Below, one piece after another: positions 28,108-36,725 of a stretch of 64,000 bases of DNA. Made by a program: the position numbers and the translations under genes. Position 1 is the first letter of the stretch. The number at the start of each line of letters is the position of its first letter. The stretch spans positions 1 through 64,000 of the forward strand of contig SCMQ01000001.1 in assembly GCA_005503335.1 (NCBI GenBank), given 5' to 3'. The DNA comes from Comamonadaceae bacterium 2FH. GTDB lineage: Bacteria > Pseudomonadota > Gammaproteobacteria > Burkholderiales > Burkholderiaceae_C. The notes beneath the pieces were generated by a model. The model was not told the DNA's origin, searched no databases, and saw only the letters and a list, made by a program, of their open reading frames with translations.

Positions 28108-29034
28108 TCACTCCACGTGAATACCCGCGCCCGGCCACTGCCCGCTGTCCACCAGGGTGCGCGCCGCCTCGCTCAGGACGTTTCTTGCCGCCAGCGCCGC
28201 TGGCGACATCTCGTTGTCGCTGAGGCTGGACAGCACCGTCCTTCGGCGCGCACCCTGATCGGCGATCTCAAAGCGCTTGAAAGCTTCTCCGGTCAAGCGT
28301 GTCGTCGCCGCGCCGGACTGGATGGTCGCGGCGATCCCGGCGCAGACCATATCCATCAGCACGGCCAGCCCATCGACTTCCAGCAGGATGTTCGGTTCGC
28401 ACCGCGCGCGCGCGAATGCCGCATCCACTGCCACGCGCATGCCTTGCGACCCCAGCACCAGCGGGACATGCGCGAGGTCGGAAAGCCGGACGGTGGAGCC
28501 TTGAAGCTCCGCGAGCGCCGGCATGTCTCGCAAACCGATGAGGAACAGACGTTCCTCGACGAGTGGCAGTGCACCCCAGCGCGGTATTGGGCCGCCTTCG
28601 AACAGCACCGCGAGATCGAGTTGGCGCGCGTTGAGCATGGCCACGAGGTTGGTCGACAGGCTTTCGACCAGGTGAATACGGATGTCGGGGTACCTGTGTC
28701 TCATGGCGGTGACAAAGGGTACGGCCAGGATGGCGGAGGTGGAAGACGCCATGCCCACGCTGACGTGACCCGACAGCCGCGCCTGCTGGGCGGCGATCAC
28801 GGCGTCGTTGGTGTGGCGCAGCGCCAGCTGGGCCTGCCTGTAGAAGGCCATGCCGGCGTCGGTGGCCTTCACGCCGGTGGCGGAACGGTACAGCAGGCGG
28901 GTGCTCAGCTCACCCTCCAGGCGGCTCAACTGCTGGCTCAGGGCCGATGTGACGACACCAAAATCCTTGGCAGCCCGACTGATGCTTCCCGTCTCCACGA
29001 CACGGACGAAATAGCGCAATTGCCGAAGTTCCAT
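28108..29034 (-). CDS. LysR-family regulator (TcuR-like)
   Basis: This 308-aa regulator has the HTH MELRQLRYFVRVVETGSISR to SALSQQLSRLEG and an effector domain from VSVGMASSTSAIL. It is closely similar to the regulator at 44189 (shared LRQLRYFVRVVE, YPDIRIHLVESLS and LLNARQLDLAVL). AGAGGTGTCCC precedes the ATG at 29034; an in-frame start at 29085 would add 17 non-homologous residues. It is upstream of the alcohol dehydrogenase and Bug 5 genes on the same strand and probably controls them. Confidence 0.9.
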   Translation of the reverse strand: MELRQLRYFVRVVETGSISRAAKDFGVVTSALSQQLSRLEGELSTRLLYRSATGVKATDAGMAFYRQAQLALRHTNDAVIAAQQARLSGHVSVGMASSTSAILAVPFVTAMRHRYPDIRIHLVESLSTNLVAMLNARQLDLAVLFEGGPIPRWGALPLVEERLFLIGLRDMPALAELQGSTVRLSDLAHVPLVLGSQGMRVAVDAAFARARCEPNILLEVDGLAVLMDMVCAGIAATIQSGAATTRLTGEAFKRFEIADQGARRRTVLSSLSDNEMSPAALAARNVLSEAARTLVDSGQWPGAGIHVE

Positions 29035-29145
29035 GGGACACCTCTGAAGGGTCTTGTTGCAGTGACGGATGGGCGGAAGAACCACCTCGATCGGAGGCTG
29101 GATCTATGCCAAATGCATCATGGCCAAAGTATATTGACAGCATGT

Positions 29146-29158
29146 GGTCACCGTGACC
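29146..29158. promoter_or_regulatory. perfect 13-bp palindrome in the LysR upstream region
   Basis: GGTCAC-C-GTGACC lies 112 bp upstream of the LysR start, 6 bp beyond a TTGACA hexamer at 29134-29139. It differs from the GTTTC-N7-GAAAC family and could bind another regulator. Confidence 0.35.
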
Positions 29159-29202
29159 GCGTGCGTAGGGTTTCCAGGAGACACATTCATCGCATCTGCG
29201 CA

Positions 29203-29400
29203 GAACGCCCAGCGGATTCGGATGGCCGGTCAGGTGGTGACCGCGACGCTGAACCAGAGCGACGCCGCCAGGAAATTGGCGCCGATGCTGCCGCCGTCCA
29301 TCCAGAAGTACGACCTTATGCGCAGGGAAAACTCGATTCAGGAGTGGAAGTTTTTGACATCCCCGGCTCGGTCCAGGTGACGGTGGAACTTACCTCATGA
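29203..29400 (+). pseudogene. broken cyclophilin-like fold gene (copy 2)
   Basis: One plus frame encodes IRMAGQVVTATLNQSDAARK followed by LAPMLPPSIQKYDLM, resembling the start of cyclophilin-like fold proteins (xGxxxTATLNDSxAARDFxxLLPLxLxLxDY). A second frame then gives GKLDSGVEVFDIPGSVQVTV to a TGA at 29398-29400, the family C-terminus. The middle part is missing and the frame is broken. The gap 29035-29476 otherwise holds only the 13-bp palindrome and a TTGACA hexamer. Confidence 0.5.
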
Positions 29401-29476
29401 GGCGGGCCTGGCCCCGGTCAGCCGCCTGGCGGCGATTCGCGGACGGCTCCGGGCCATCCGCATCCGCGCTGTTCTC

Positions 29477-30514
29477 TCAATCGTCCGCCAACCGGTAAAC
29501 CCGCCTGGCGGTGCCCGCGAAGATCATCCGCTTCTCGTCCTCGGAACAGCCGGCCGTGATGTGCTTGAACATGTTCCAGACGGTGCCGTAGCCGAACCCC
29601 GCCTTGTCCACCGGAAAGTTCGACGACGCCATGCAACGCTCTGCGCCAAACAGTTCGATGCATGGCTCGATGTACGGCCGCCAAAGCTCCGCGAGCTGTT
29701 TCGAGGTGGGCGGACATTTCGCGGTCGTGAAGTCGAAGTTGGACAGGTTCATCAGGACGCCACCGAGCTTGACCGTCACGTTCGGGCAGCGTGCCAGTTC
29801 TTTCATGCCCGCCAGCCAGACCGCATGGTTTTCGGCTTCCTTGTCCGCATACGAGCTGTGGCCCACCGGGCTGCCCGAATGATTGAGCACGATGCTGGCG
29901 TCGGGGTGCGCGCGCGCCAGCCCGGCTACGTCCGGGATCTGGGGGTGGTAGATGCTGGCATCGAACGACAGGCCCAGGGAGGCAAGCACGCCGATCCCCT
30001 TGCCGAATTCGGGATCGAGGTACAGGTGGGGCTGGTCCGCGCTGTACCTGCCCTTGACCACCGGGTCTGCATCCCACTTGGCCCGCTGGCGCACTCCCCG
30101 GAACCGGCCGTTGCCCGCGTCCAGGTGCGCTTCGATCACCTCGCGTGCGCGCTCGCCGAGCGTGAGGTCGGCATAGCCCACGATGCCTTGCGCAACGCGC
30201 GACCGGGTGTATTTGCCGCTGTCCGCCATGGCCGCCATGCCCACGGCAAACTCGGTCTCTCCCACGTACTTCATGTGTTCCGGCCCGCGGGCGCGGTACA
30301 TCATGAAGCACTCGACAAACACCGATGCTTCCACGTTGTGGCCGCAGGCGGCAAGGTCGCGCGCGTATTCCTCAATGAAATAGTGGTAACCCCCCAGGTC
30401 CCACAGGTGCAGATGGGCGTCCACGATGGGCAACTCGGGTTCGAGCGCCTCCTCCGGTTCGGCGCGCGAGAGCCACTCTTCATTGGGCGTCATGACGCCG
30501 CCGGTGATTGCCAT
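29477..30514 (-). CDS. amidohydrolase family protein (PF04909-type TIM barrel)
   Basis: This 345-aa enzyme opens with IVDAHLHLWDLGGYHYF, the HxH metal-binding strand of amidohydrolase-2 proteins. VLNHSGSPVG supplies the later His, and ERCMASSNFPVDKAGF is the C-terminal position where an Asp is often found. Relatives hydrolyse lactones or decarboxylate aromatic acids. It ends the minus-strand operon 3-hydroxyacid dehydrogenase, Bug 6, SDR, amidohydrolase and could open a lactone or cyclic intermediate in that pathway. Confidence 0.85.
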   Translation of the reverse strand: MAITGGVMTPNEEWLSRAEPEEALEPELPIVDAHLHLWDLGGYHYFIEEYARDLAACGHNVEASVFVECFMMYRARGPEHMKYVGETEFAVGMAAMADSGKYTRSRVAQGIVGYADLTLGERAREVIEAHLDAGNGRFRGVRQRAKWDADPVVKGRYSADQPHLYLDPEFGKGIGVLASLGLSFDASIYHPQIPDVAGLARAHPDASIVLNHSGSPVGHSSYADKEAENHAVWLAGMKELARCPNVTVKLGGVLMNLSNFDFTTAKCPPTSKQLAELWRPYIEPCIELFGAERCMASSNFPVDKAGFGYGTVWNMFKHITAGCSEDEKRMIFAGTARRVYRLADD

Positions 30515-30547
30515 GAACTGTTACTCCTGCAAGTATGAATCGAACCG

Positions 30548-31336
30548 TCATCCCGCCTGTTCATCGAACGCGCCCAGGATAGGCTGGATGCGCCTGAGAA
30601 AGCGTTCCTTGGAACCCGACGAGGGCGTGACGTACAGCTGTCCCGCTTCGATGCCCGCGAGCGCCGCCTTGGCGAGCGCGTGCGGCTCGATCATGTTGGG
30701 CGGCAGCGTGCCACCGCCAGCAGGCAAGCCAACGGCGCGCCGTCCCATCGGGGTGTTCACGACGGCGGGGCACAGGACCGTGACGCCGACATCCGGAGCC
30801 CCGTTCGCATCGAGATCGGCCCGCAAGGTCTCGGACAAGGCGATGACGGCGTGCTTGGCCGGGCTGTAGTCGGACATGCCAGGCACGGTGGACAGGCCCG
30901 ACATGGAAGCCGTGTTCACCACATGGCCCGAACCGCGCTCGACAAACAGCGGCACGAATGCCTGGATGCCGTACGCCACGCCCCAGTAGTTCACCTCGAA
31001 CAACCGGCGCCACGCGGCAAGATCAAGCTGCCACGCCGGACCCGTGCCATGGTACAGGCCGGCGTTGTTGCAGAGCACGTCCACGGTGCCGAAGCGGGCC
31101 AGCGCCTGCTCCCGGAGTGAGCGCACAGCCTCCCGGTCCGACACATCGGTTTGCACACCCAGCACCTCGGTATCCAGGGACGCGAGCCGCTGTTCGGCCT
31201 GACGCAGCGCGGCCGCATCGATGTCCGCGATCACGATGCGCAGGCCCCGGCGGGCAAAGGCCTCGGCCAAGGCCAGGCCAATGCCCTCAGCCCCCCCGGT
31301 GACCAGGGCCACCTGTCCACGCCCAAGCGTTGTCAC
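30548..31336 (-). CDS. short-chain dehydrogenase/reductase
   Basis: This 262-aa SDR has VALVTGGAEGIGLALAE, NNAGLYHGTG, Ser in VNTASMSGLS and YSPAKHAVIA (Tyr-x3-Lys). It starts with GTG only 4 bp after the Bug 6 stop, with AAGGA inside the end of Bug 6, so translation is probably coupled. The C-terminus (GSKERFLRRIQPILGAFDEQ) lacks the usual FTVDGG ending. The substrate is unknown; the operon context suggests a hydroxy-acid or alcohol. Confidence 0.9.
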   Translation of the reverse strand: MTTLGRGQVALVTGGAEGIGLALAEAFARRGLRIVIADIDAAALRQAEQRLASLDTEVLGVQTDVSDREAVRSLREQALARFGTVDVLCNNAGLYHGTGPAWQLDLAAWRRLFEVNYWGVAYGIQAFVPLFVERGSGHVVNTASMSGLSTVPGMSDYSPAKHAVIALSETLRADLDANGAPDVGVTVLCPAVVNTPMGRRAVGLPAGGGTLPPNMIEPHALAKAALAGIEAGQLYVTPSSGSKERFLRRIQPILGAFDEQAG

Positions 31337-31340
31337 TCGC

Positions 31341-32312
31341 TCATTCCTTGGCGAGCTTCAGATCATTGGCCAATTTGCCAAACTGCTCGATTTCCTTCGA
31401 GATGTAGTCGCCAAACTCGGTGGGGGTCATGAAGGTCGGGTCGGTGCCGTCGGCCACGAATCGGTCAACCAGGTCCTTGCTGCTGGTGGCGTATTTGAGG
31501 GAGTCGGAAAGGCGTTGCACCACATCAGCCGGTGTGCCAGCTTTCACAATCAGGCCCAGCCAATATGTGTACGTGACGTTGATCCCTTGTTCGACAAGCG
31601 TCGGAACATTGGGTAGTGGTGCGATCCTTGAGGGACCAGTGACGGCCAGTGCTCGCATCTTCCCGTCCTTCAGGAAAGGTGCGCTACCAGCATAGCCATC
31701 GAAAAAGATCGGCACACGTCCAGCTACCACGTCAGGGTACGCGGCCGAAGCACCTTTGTAGGGAATGTGCTCCGCCTTGACGCCAGCGTTGACCAGCATC
31801 AGCTCGCCAGCAATGTGCGGGGCGCTGCCAATACCCGGTGAAGCAAATTGCAGAGGCGTGGCTTTGGCGCGTGCAATGAAGTCTTTGAGAGCCTGATCGG
31901 GTTGACCGCCTCCTACCTCTACGATTATTGGTCCGCGCAGCATGGGCCCCAAGGGGATGAAGTCCTTCAAGGGGTCGTAGCCAGGGTTTTGCTTGAGCCT
32001 GGGTTGCGTGGAAAACGGGTTGGACTGGGAAAGAATGGTGTAGCCGTCGGCCGGTGCCTCTTTCACAAGGCGGGTTCCCAGGGTCGTGTCACCGCCTGGG
32101 CGGTTGTCGATGATGATCTGCTGCCCCAGTTTCTCGCTCATCTTCAGGGCGACCAGGCGTGTCGTGACGTCCATCGCACCGCCCGGCGGCACCGGCACGA
32201 TGATGCGAATAGGCTTGCTTGTTGGCCATGGGTCTGCGGCGAGTGCTTGCCCCGTGGCGGCGAACGCAAGCGCGAGCGCCGTCAAACCGAGTCCGAAAAA
32301 CTTTCTGTTCAT
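31341..32312 (-). CDS. Bug/TctC family receptor (Bug 6)
   Basis: This 323-aa periplasmic binding protein has a Sec signal (MNRKFFGLGLTALALAFAAT, cut after ALAAD). Motifs are IRIIVPVPPGGAMDVTTRLV, IIIDNRPGGDTTLG, PADGYTI and EHIPYKGASAAYPDVVAGR. It is most similar to Bug 1, sharing TTRLVA.KMSEKLGQ, which links this operon with the LysR-Bug 1-GMC module. It is the second gene of the minus-strand operon beginning at 33310. Confidence 0.92.
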   Translation of the reverse strand: MNRKFFGLGLTALALAFAATGQALAADPWPTSKPIRIIVPVPPGGAMDVTTRLVALKMSEKLGQQIIIDNRPGGDTTLGTRLVKEAPADGYTILSQSNPFSTQPRLKQNPGYDPLKDFIPLGPMLRGPIIVEVGGGQPDQALKDFIARAKATPLQFASPGIGSAPHIAGELMLVNAGVKAEHIPYKGASAAYPDVVAGRVPIFFDGYAGSAPFLKDGKMRALAVTGPSRIAPLPNVPTLVEQGINVTYTYWLGLIVKAGTPADVVQRLSDSLKYATSSKDLVDRFVADGTDPTFMTPTEFGDYISKEIEQFGKLANDLKLAKE

Positions 32313-32404
32313 GCTTGTCTCCTGTCGTTGTCGTGGCGCTCATCGGGTGCGCAGGCCATGGAAGCGGCGCAAGACTTCCTCGGCCCGGTTGTGGGTTTGC
32401 CGGA

Positions 32405-33310
32405 TCAGCCCTGAACCGTGACGCCAGCGAGTTGCTCGTAAACCTTGACCAGGGTGGCGCCGCCGTCCTCGCTGCCCAGGCCCTGGGCGCGGGCCATCTG
32501 GTAGACCTGCTGGGCGGTGGTGGTCATGAACAGCGGAAGCTTCAGCGACTTGGCCAGCGCTGTCTGCAGTTCGATGTCCTTGAAGCTGATGTCCAGACGG
32601 ATGCCGTCGAAGTTGCGCTCCAGGATGCGGGGCGCGGAATACTCGAACGCCACGCTGTTGCCGGTGGCCCTGAGCACCGTTTCCACCATTTGCCTGGGAT
32701 CCAGGCCAGCCTTGGTGCCCAGCACCAGCGCTTCGGCCACCAGCACCCAGTTGATCTGGCACAGCATGTTGTTGATGAGTTTCATGGTTGTGCCCTGCCC
32801 GATGGGGCCGAAGTGCACGATTTCCGCGGTCATCGACTGCAGCACGGGCCGGGCCTTTTCCAGCACCGCTTCCTCGCCGCCCACGTAGGCCTTGAGGGTG
32901 CCGGCGATCGCGCCTTTTTGCATCCCGCTGACCGGCGCGTCGATCAGGCCCACGCCCTTGGCCGCCAGCTTGGCGTGCATCGCGCGCAGCATCTCGGGGT
33001 CGATCGTGCTCATGCTGATGATCACGTCGCCCGGCTGCGCGCCGTCGATGAGGCCGCCCGGGCCAACGATGACCTCCTCGGCTTGCGCGGTGGTGTCAAC
33101 CATCGAGATGACGATGCTCGCCTGCCGGGCGACATCCGCCGGGCCGGTGGCCGCGCGGCCGCCCAGGGCGCAGATGGCATCGAGCCGTTCCTTCAGAACG
33201 TCATAGGCTGCCAGCGCGTGGCCCTTCTTCAGGATGTTCTCCGCCATCGGCTGGCCCATCATCCCCAGACCTATGAAACCAACGGTTTTTTCTCTTGAGG
33301 GGTTTTGCAT
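32405..33310 (-). CDS. 3-hydroxyisobutyrate dehydrogenase-like oxidoreductase
   Basis: This 301-aa beta-hydroxyacid dehydrogenase has the Rossmann motif VGFIGLGMMGQPMAENI, the substrate-binding DAPVSGMQKGAIAGTL, and the catalytic Lys in GQGTTMKLINNMLCQINWVL. GGAG sits 9 bp before the ATG at 33310, making that start better than the in-frame ATG at 33319 or the upstream TTG region. It would oxidise a beta-hydroxyacid to a semialdehyde or reduce the reverse. It heads the operon with Bug 6, SDR and amidohydrolase and has operator site D 94 bp upstream. Confidence 0.9.
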   Translation of the reverse strand: MQNPSREKTVGFIGLGMMGQPMAENILKKGHALAAYDVLKERLDAICALGGRAATGPADVARQASIVISMVDTTAQAEEVIVGPGGLIDGAQPGDVIISMSTIDPEMLRAMHAKLAAKGVGLIDAPVSGMQKGAIAGTLKAYVGGEEAVLEKARPVLQSMTAEIVHFGPIGQGTTMKLINNMLCQINWVLVAEALVLGTKAGLDPRQMVETVLRATGNSVAFEYSAPRILERNFDGIRLDISFKDIELQTALAKSLKLPLFMTTTAQQVYQMARAQGLGSEDGGATLVKVYEQLAGVTVQG

Positions 33311-33396
33311 CTCGGTCATCTCCAGTTTGTGGTTGATATGCCAGTGTGAAATGGACTTCCTGCAACGACATGCTGGGAGGCTGTCTTGCATTTAAT

Positions 33397-33421
33397 GAAA
33401 CTAGTTTCTTTCATTGAAAAC
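33397..33421. promoter_or_regulatory. 17-bp operator candidate, site D, overlapping a second palindrome
   Basis: GTTTC-tttcatt-GAAAA at 33404-33420 matches nine of ten half-site bases; its reverse strand reads TTTTCAATGAAAGAAAC, with the shared AATGA core. It overlaps a perfect palindrome GAAACTAGTTTC at 33397-33408, so two dimers could bind side by side upstream of the 33310 operon. Confidence 0.6.
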
Positions 33422-33588
33422 CCATATGTGCCATAGCCTTGCGGTCGTGAACGGCAAAGGCATCTTGGCCCGCTACCTTGAGTCTAGGAACAAGGTACCT
33501 GTTGCGGTAGTCATGCGGGCGTGAAAAGGTCTTCACTTTTTGTAAATGTCCACGTCTGGTCCGTGGTCCGCATGTTTCCAGCCTGGGT

Positions 33589-35727
33589 TCAGATCAATTT
33601 GTCAGGCGTGACAGGAAGCTCGCGAATCCGCTTGCCCGTGGCGTGATGGATGGCGTTGGCGATGGCTGGCGCCACCCCCACCATGGCAATTTCCCCCAGG
33701 CCCTTCACGCCCAGCGGGTTGACGTGCGAATCCTGTTCTTCGACAAACAGCACATCCATGACGGCAGGAGCATCCGCATGCACGGGGAGCGCGTATTCCG
33801 CGAAGTTGGCGTTCGCCACCCGGCCATTGCGCGGATCGACCACGGCATGCTCCATCAGTGCCATGCCTACGCCACCGATCATGCCGCCAATGCACTGGCT
33901 GCGGGCCAGTTTGGGATTGACGATGCGGCCGGCGCCATAGGCCCCGACCATGCGGCGTACGCGGACCTCGCCCAGGTCCTGATCGACGGCGACCTCCACG
34001 AACACCGCGCCGAAGGCATGCATCGAGAACCGCTGCGCGGCATCACCAGGCCGGCTGTCCACAGAGGCTTCCACGGGTTGTCGCAGTCGGCGCAGGGCCT
34101 CCGTCAAGTCATCGACTCCTGCCCGGGCCAGTGCGTCTTCGCGCGCTTGGCGGCAGGCGGCCTGGACAGCGCTACCTACACTGGCCGTCGTCATCGAGCC
34201 GCCATGTACCGCCGCGCGGGGCAGGCAGTTGTCGCCGAGCGTGAACGTGACGCGATCCATCGGAAGGCCCAGCGCGTCGGCGGCCAGCTGTGTCATCGAT
34301 GTCCAGGTGCCCGGTCCCATGTCGCTTGCCGCGCTGCTGACTTGCGCGGTGCCATCCGGCAGCAGGCGCACATGGGCGGAGGCGGGCGCGAAATGCGTCG
34401 GATAGGTGGCGGTGGCCATCCCCCACCCGAGCAGCCAGCGCCCGTCCCGCATCGAGCGCGGTGCCGGGTTGCGGCGGCTCCAGCCAAAGCGCTCTGCCGC
34501 GATGCGGTAGCACTCCTGCGTCGAGCGGCTGGAAAACGGCAGGTTCTTGAACTCATCGTGCTGTGGTTCGTTGCGCAGGCGCAGCTCGACGGGGTCCATC
34601 TGCAGCGCGATGGCCAGTTCGTCCAGTGCCGATTCCAGTGCAAACAGGCCGCTCACCTCGCCGGGCCCCCGCATGAACGTGGGCGTGTGAACATTCAAGC
34701 GCACGATATGGCGCAGGGTGTGGACATTGGGGCAAGAATGCAGGAACCGCGTGGCATTCAGCAGGGCTTCGGCGTACTCCTCGTAGGTGGAGGTTTCCTG
34801 CATTCCTTCGTGCAGGATCGACGACAGACGGCCGTCGCGCGACGCCCCCAGGGCCATGCGCTGCAGGGTGTGCGGGCGGTAGCCCACGCCGTAGTACATC
34901 TCGCGCCGCGTGAGCACCAGCTTGACCGGGCGCCCGGTCACGCGGGCGCCCAGGGCCGCCAGGGTCACATGGGGCCAGGCCCGCAGTGCGGCCCCGAACG
35001 CGCCGCCGACGAAGGGCGAAACCACATGGACGTCCTGCGCGGCGATCCCGAACACGGCCGCGATCTGGTCGGCGGTGTGATGCACCCACTGCGTCTTGTC
35101 CCACAGCGTCAGGCGGTTGCCTTCCCAGGCAGCGATCGTGGCATGGGTTTCGATCGGGTTGTGGTATTCCCGCGGTATGCCGTAGCGTTGGTCGACCTGA
35201 ACCTCTGCTGCAGCGAAAGCTGCCACCGGATCGCCCCGCCGGGTTTCGATGGGGTAGCGTGACGCTGGGTCGGGCTGCGCGGGCTTTGTCCGCTCAAAGT
35301 CCGTGACCGCAGGTTCGGGGACGTAAGTGATGCGAACCAGTGTGGCGGCGTATTGCGCTTGCTCCAAGGATTGCGCCACCACCAGCGCAATGGGCTGTCC
35401 CTGGTGGCTGACGATGTTGTCCTGGAGGACATGCAGACGCTCACCGATGTCGGGATCGGGCCCCGCCTTCTGTGGATGGTAGGGCAGGCGAGGCGCGTTC
35501 TTGTGGGTCAGGACCGTCAGCACACCCGCGGCGCGTTGCGCGGCGGTCGTGTCGACGGAGGCAATTACGCCGTGCGCAATTGTGCTGCGCACGATGGCGG
35601 CATGGACGACGCCGGGAACAGGGAACTCGGCGGCATAGGTCGCGCGGCCAGTCACCTTCAGCCGCCCGTCCACGCGGCTGACAGGAGAACCCGCCGAAGG
35701 GGCGGGTGCGTGGGCGATATTGCTCAT
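33589..35727 (-). CDS. PaoC-like molybdopterin subunit of aldehyde/xanthine oxidoreductase
   Basis: This 712-aa large subunit of the xanthine oxidase family would bind molybdenum cofactor. It begins SRVDGRLKVTGRATYAAEFP, contains VVSPFVGGAFGAALRAWPHV and TFMRGPGEVSGLFALESALD, and ends with KGLGEIAMVGVAPAIANAIH, where the Glu is the catalytic base. The length fits PaoC/YagR-type subunits. Its start overlaps the FAD-subunit stop (ATGA). With the two upstream genes it forms a heterotrimer oxidising aldehydes or hydroxylating N-heterocycles; the Fe-S-bearing FAD subunit favours aldehydes. Confidence 0.93.
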   Translation of the reverse strand: MSNIAHAPAPSAGSPVSRVDGRLKVTGRATYAAEFPVPGVVHAAIVRSTIAHGVIASVDTTAAQRAAGVLTVLTHKNAPRLPYHPQKAGPDPDIGERLHVLQDNIVSHQGQPIALVVAQSLEQAQYAATLVRITYVPEPAVTDFERTKPAQPDPASRYPIETRRGDPVAAFAAAEVQVDQRYGIPREYHNPIETHATIAAWEGNRLTLWDKTQWVHHTADQIAAVFGIAAQDVHVVSPFVGGAFGAALRAWPHVTLAALGARVTGRPVKLVLTRREMYYGVGYRPHTLQRMALGASRDGRLSSILHEGMQETSTYEEYAEALLNATRFLHSCPNVHTLRHIVRLNVHTPTFMRGPGEVSGLFALESALDELAIALQMDPVELRLRNEPQHDEFKNLPFSSRSTQECYRIAAERFGWSRRNPAPRSMRDGRWLLGWGMATATYPTHFAPASAHVRLLPDGTAQVSSAASDMGPGTWTSMTQLAADALGLPMDRVTFTLGDNCLPRAAVHGGSMTTASVGSAVQAACRQAREDALARAGVDDLTEALRRLRQPVEASVDSRPGDAAQRFSMHAFGAVFVEVAVDQDLGEVRVRRMVGAYGAGRIVNPKLARSQCIGGMIGGVGMALMEHAVVDPRNGRVANANFAEYALPVHADAPAVMDVLFVEEQDSHVNPLGVKGLGEIAMVGVAPAIANAIHHATGKRIRELPVTPDKLI

Positions 35728-36722
35728 GTCCGCTCTCCCGCCGCTTCGACTGCGCGCACGATGGCGCGCTGCAGCAACTCGACCTTGAAACGGTTGTGTT
35801 CACGCGGCCGTGCCCCTTCGATGGCCAGTGCCGCGCCGCGCTGCAGCGTCTCCCGGTCCAGGCTCGCGTCCGCCAGCGCCGCCTCGACGCCGGGAACACG
35901 CCAAGGCTTCGTCCCCACGCCTCCCAGCGCAATGCGTGCCTGCCGGATCCGGTTGCCTTCCATCTCAAGGGCCACGGCGGCGGAAACGACCGCAAACTCG
36001 AACGACGCCCGGTCGCGCACCTTGAGATAGTGTGATCGCCAGGCCACCGGACTCGCCGGCACCGTGATCGCGGAGATGACCTCGCCGGCCTGCAGCACCG
36101 TTTCGATGTGCGGCGCGCTGCCGGGAAGGCAGTAAAAATCGGTCAGCGCCACCGTGCGCTCGCCATCCACGCTGCGCAAGTGGACGGCGGCATCCAGGGC
36201 CACAAGCGCAACCGCCAGATCGGAAGGGTGGGTTGCAATGCAGTTCTCGCTCGTGCCGAACACGGCGTGCCAGCGGTTCTCGCCTTCCATCGCTGCGCAG
36301 CCCGTACCCGGCTTGCGCTTGTTGCAGGCGCTGTAGCCGGTATCGCGGAAGTACGGGCAGCGGGTGCGCTGGAGGAGGTTCCCGCCCAAGGTGGCCTGGT
36401 TGCGCACCTGCGGACTGGCGGAATTCAGCAGGGCCTGCGAGATCACGGGGAACCGATCGACGACCACGGGATGGGCCGCGAGCTCCGCCATGGTCGCGGC
36501 AGCGCCCAATCGCAAGCCTTGCGGGTTTTCTTCGATGCGGCTGTCCAGGAGACCCGCCAGGCTGACCAGGTGATCCGGATGGCGGATGTGTTCCTGCAAG
36601 AGCTGCACCATGTCCGTGCCTCCGGCGATGTATTCGGTCACGGCATTGCCGCGGCCGGACTGTGCGCCAGAGGCCAGGGCGGTGGCCAGGTCGCTGGGGC
36701 GCTTGAGTGCGAAAGGGTGCAT
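35724..36722 (-). CDS. PaoB-like FAD subunit with an extra [4Fe-4S] cluster
   Basis: This 332-aa subunit carries the FAD motifs EYIAGGTDMVQLL and QVRNQATLGGNLLQRTRC. An insertion has four Cys in RCPYFRD, SACNKRKPGTGCAAMEG and SENCIATHPSD, the cluster-binding insert that marks PaoB/HcrB-like proteins and is absent from ordinary CoxM/XdhB. It transfers electrons between the 2Fe-2S subunit and FAD. It overlaps the large-subunit gene by 4 bp and starts 3 bp after the Fe-S subunit ends. Confidence 0.92.
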   Translation of the reverse strand: MHPFALKRPSDLATALASGAQSGRGNAVTEYIAGGTDMVQLLQEHIRHPDHLVSLAGLLDSRIEENPQGLRLGAAATMAELAAHPVVVDRFPVISQALLNSASPQVRNQATLGGNLLQRTRCPYFRDTGYSACNKRKPGTGCAAMEGENRWHAVFGTSENCIATHPSDLAVALVALDAAVHLRSVDGERTVALTDFYCLPGSAPHIETVLQAGEVISAITVPASPVAWRSHYLKVRDRASFEFAVVSAAVALEMEGNRIRQARIALGGVGTKPWRVPGVEAALADASLDRETLQRGAALAIEGARPREHNRFKVELLQRAIVRAVEAAGERT

Positions 36723-36725
36723 GGT

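Noticed and set aside
28117-29400. 427-residue plus-strand open frame
   Set aside because: Mostly antisense to the LysR gene; only its final residues (GKLDSGVEVFDIPGSVQ) look real and are reported as part of a cyclophilin-like relic.
33643-35262. 539-residue plus-strand open frame
   Set aside because: Antisense shadow of the molybdopterin subunit gene.
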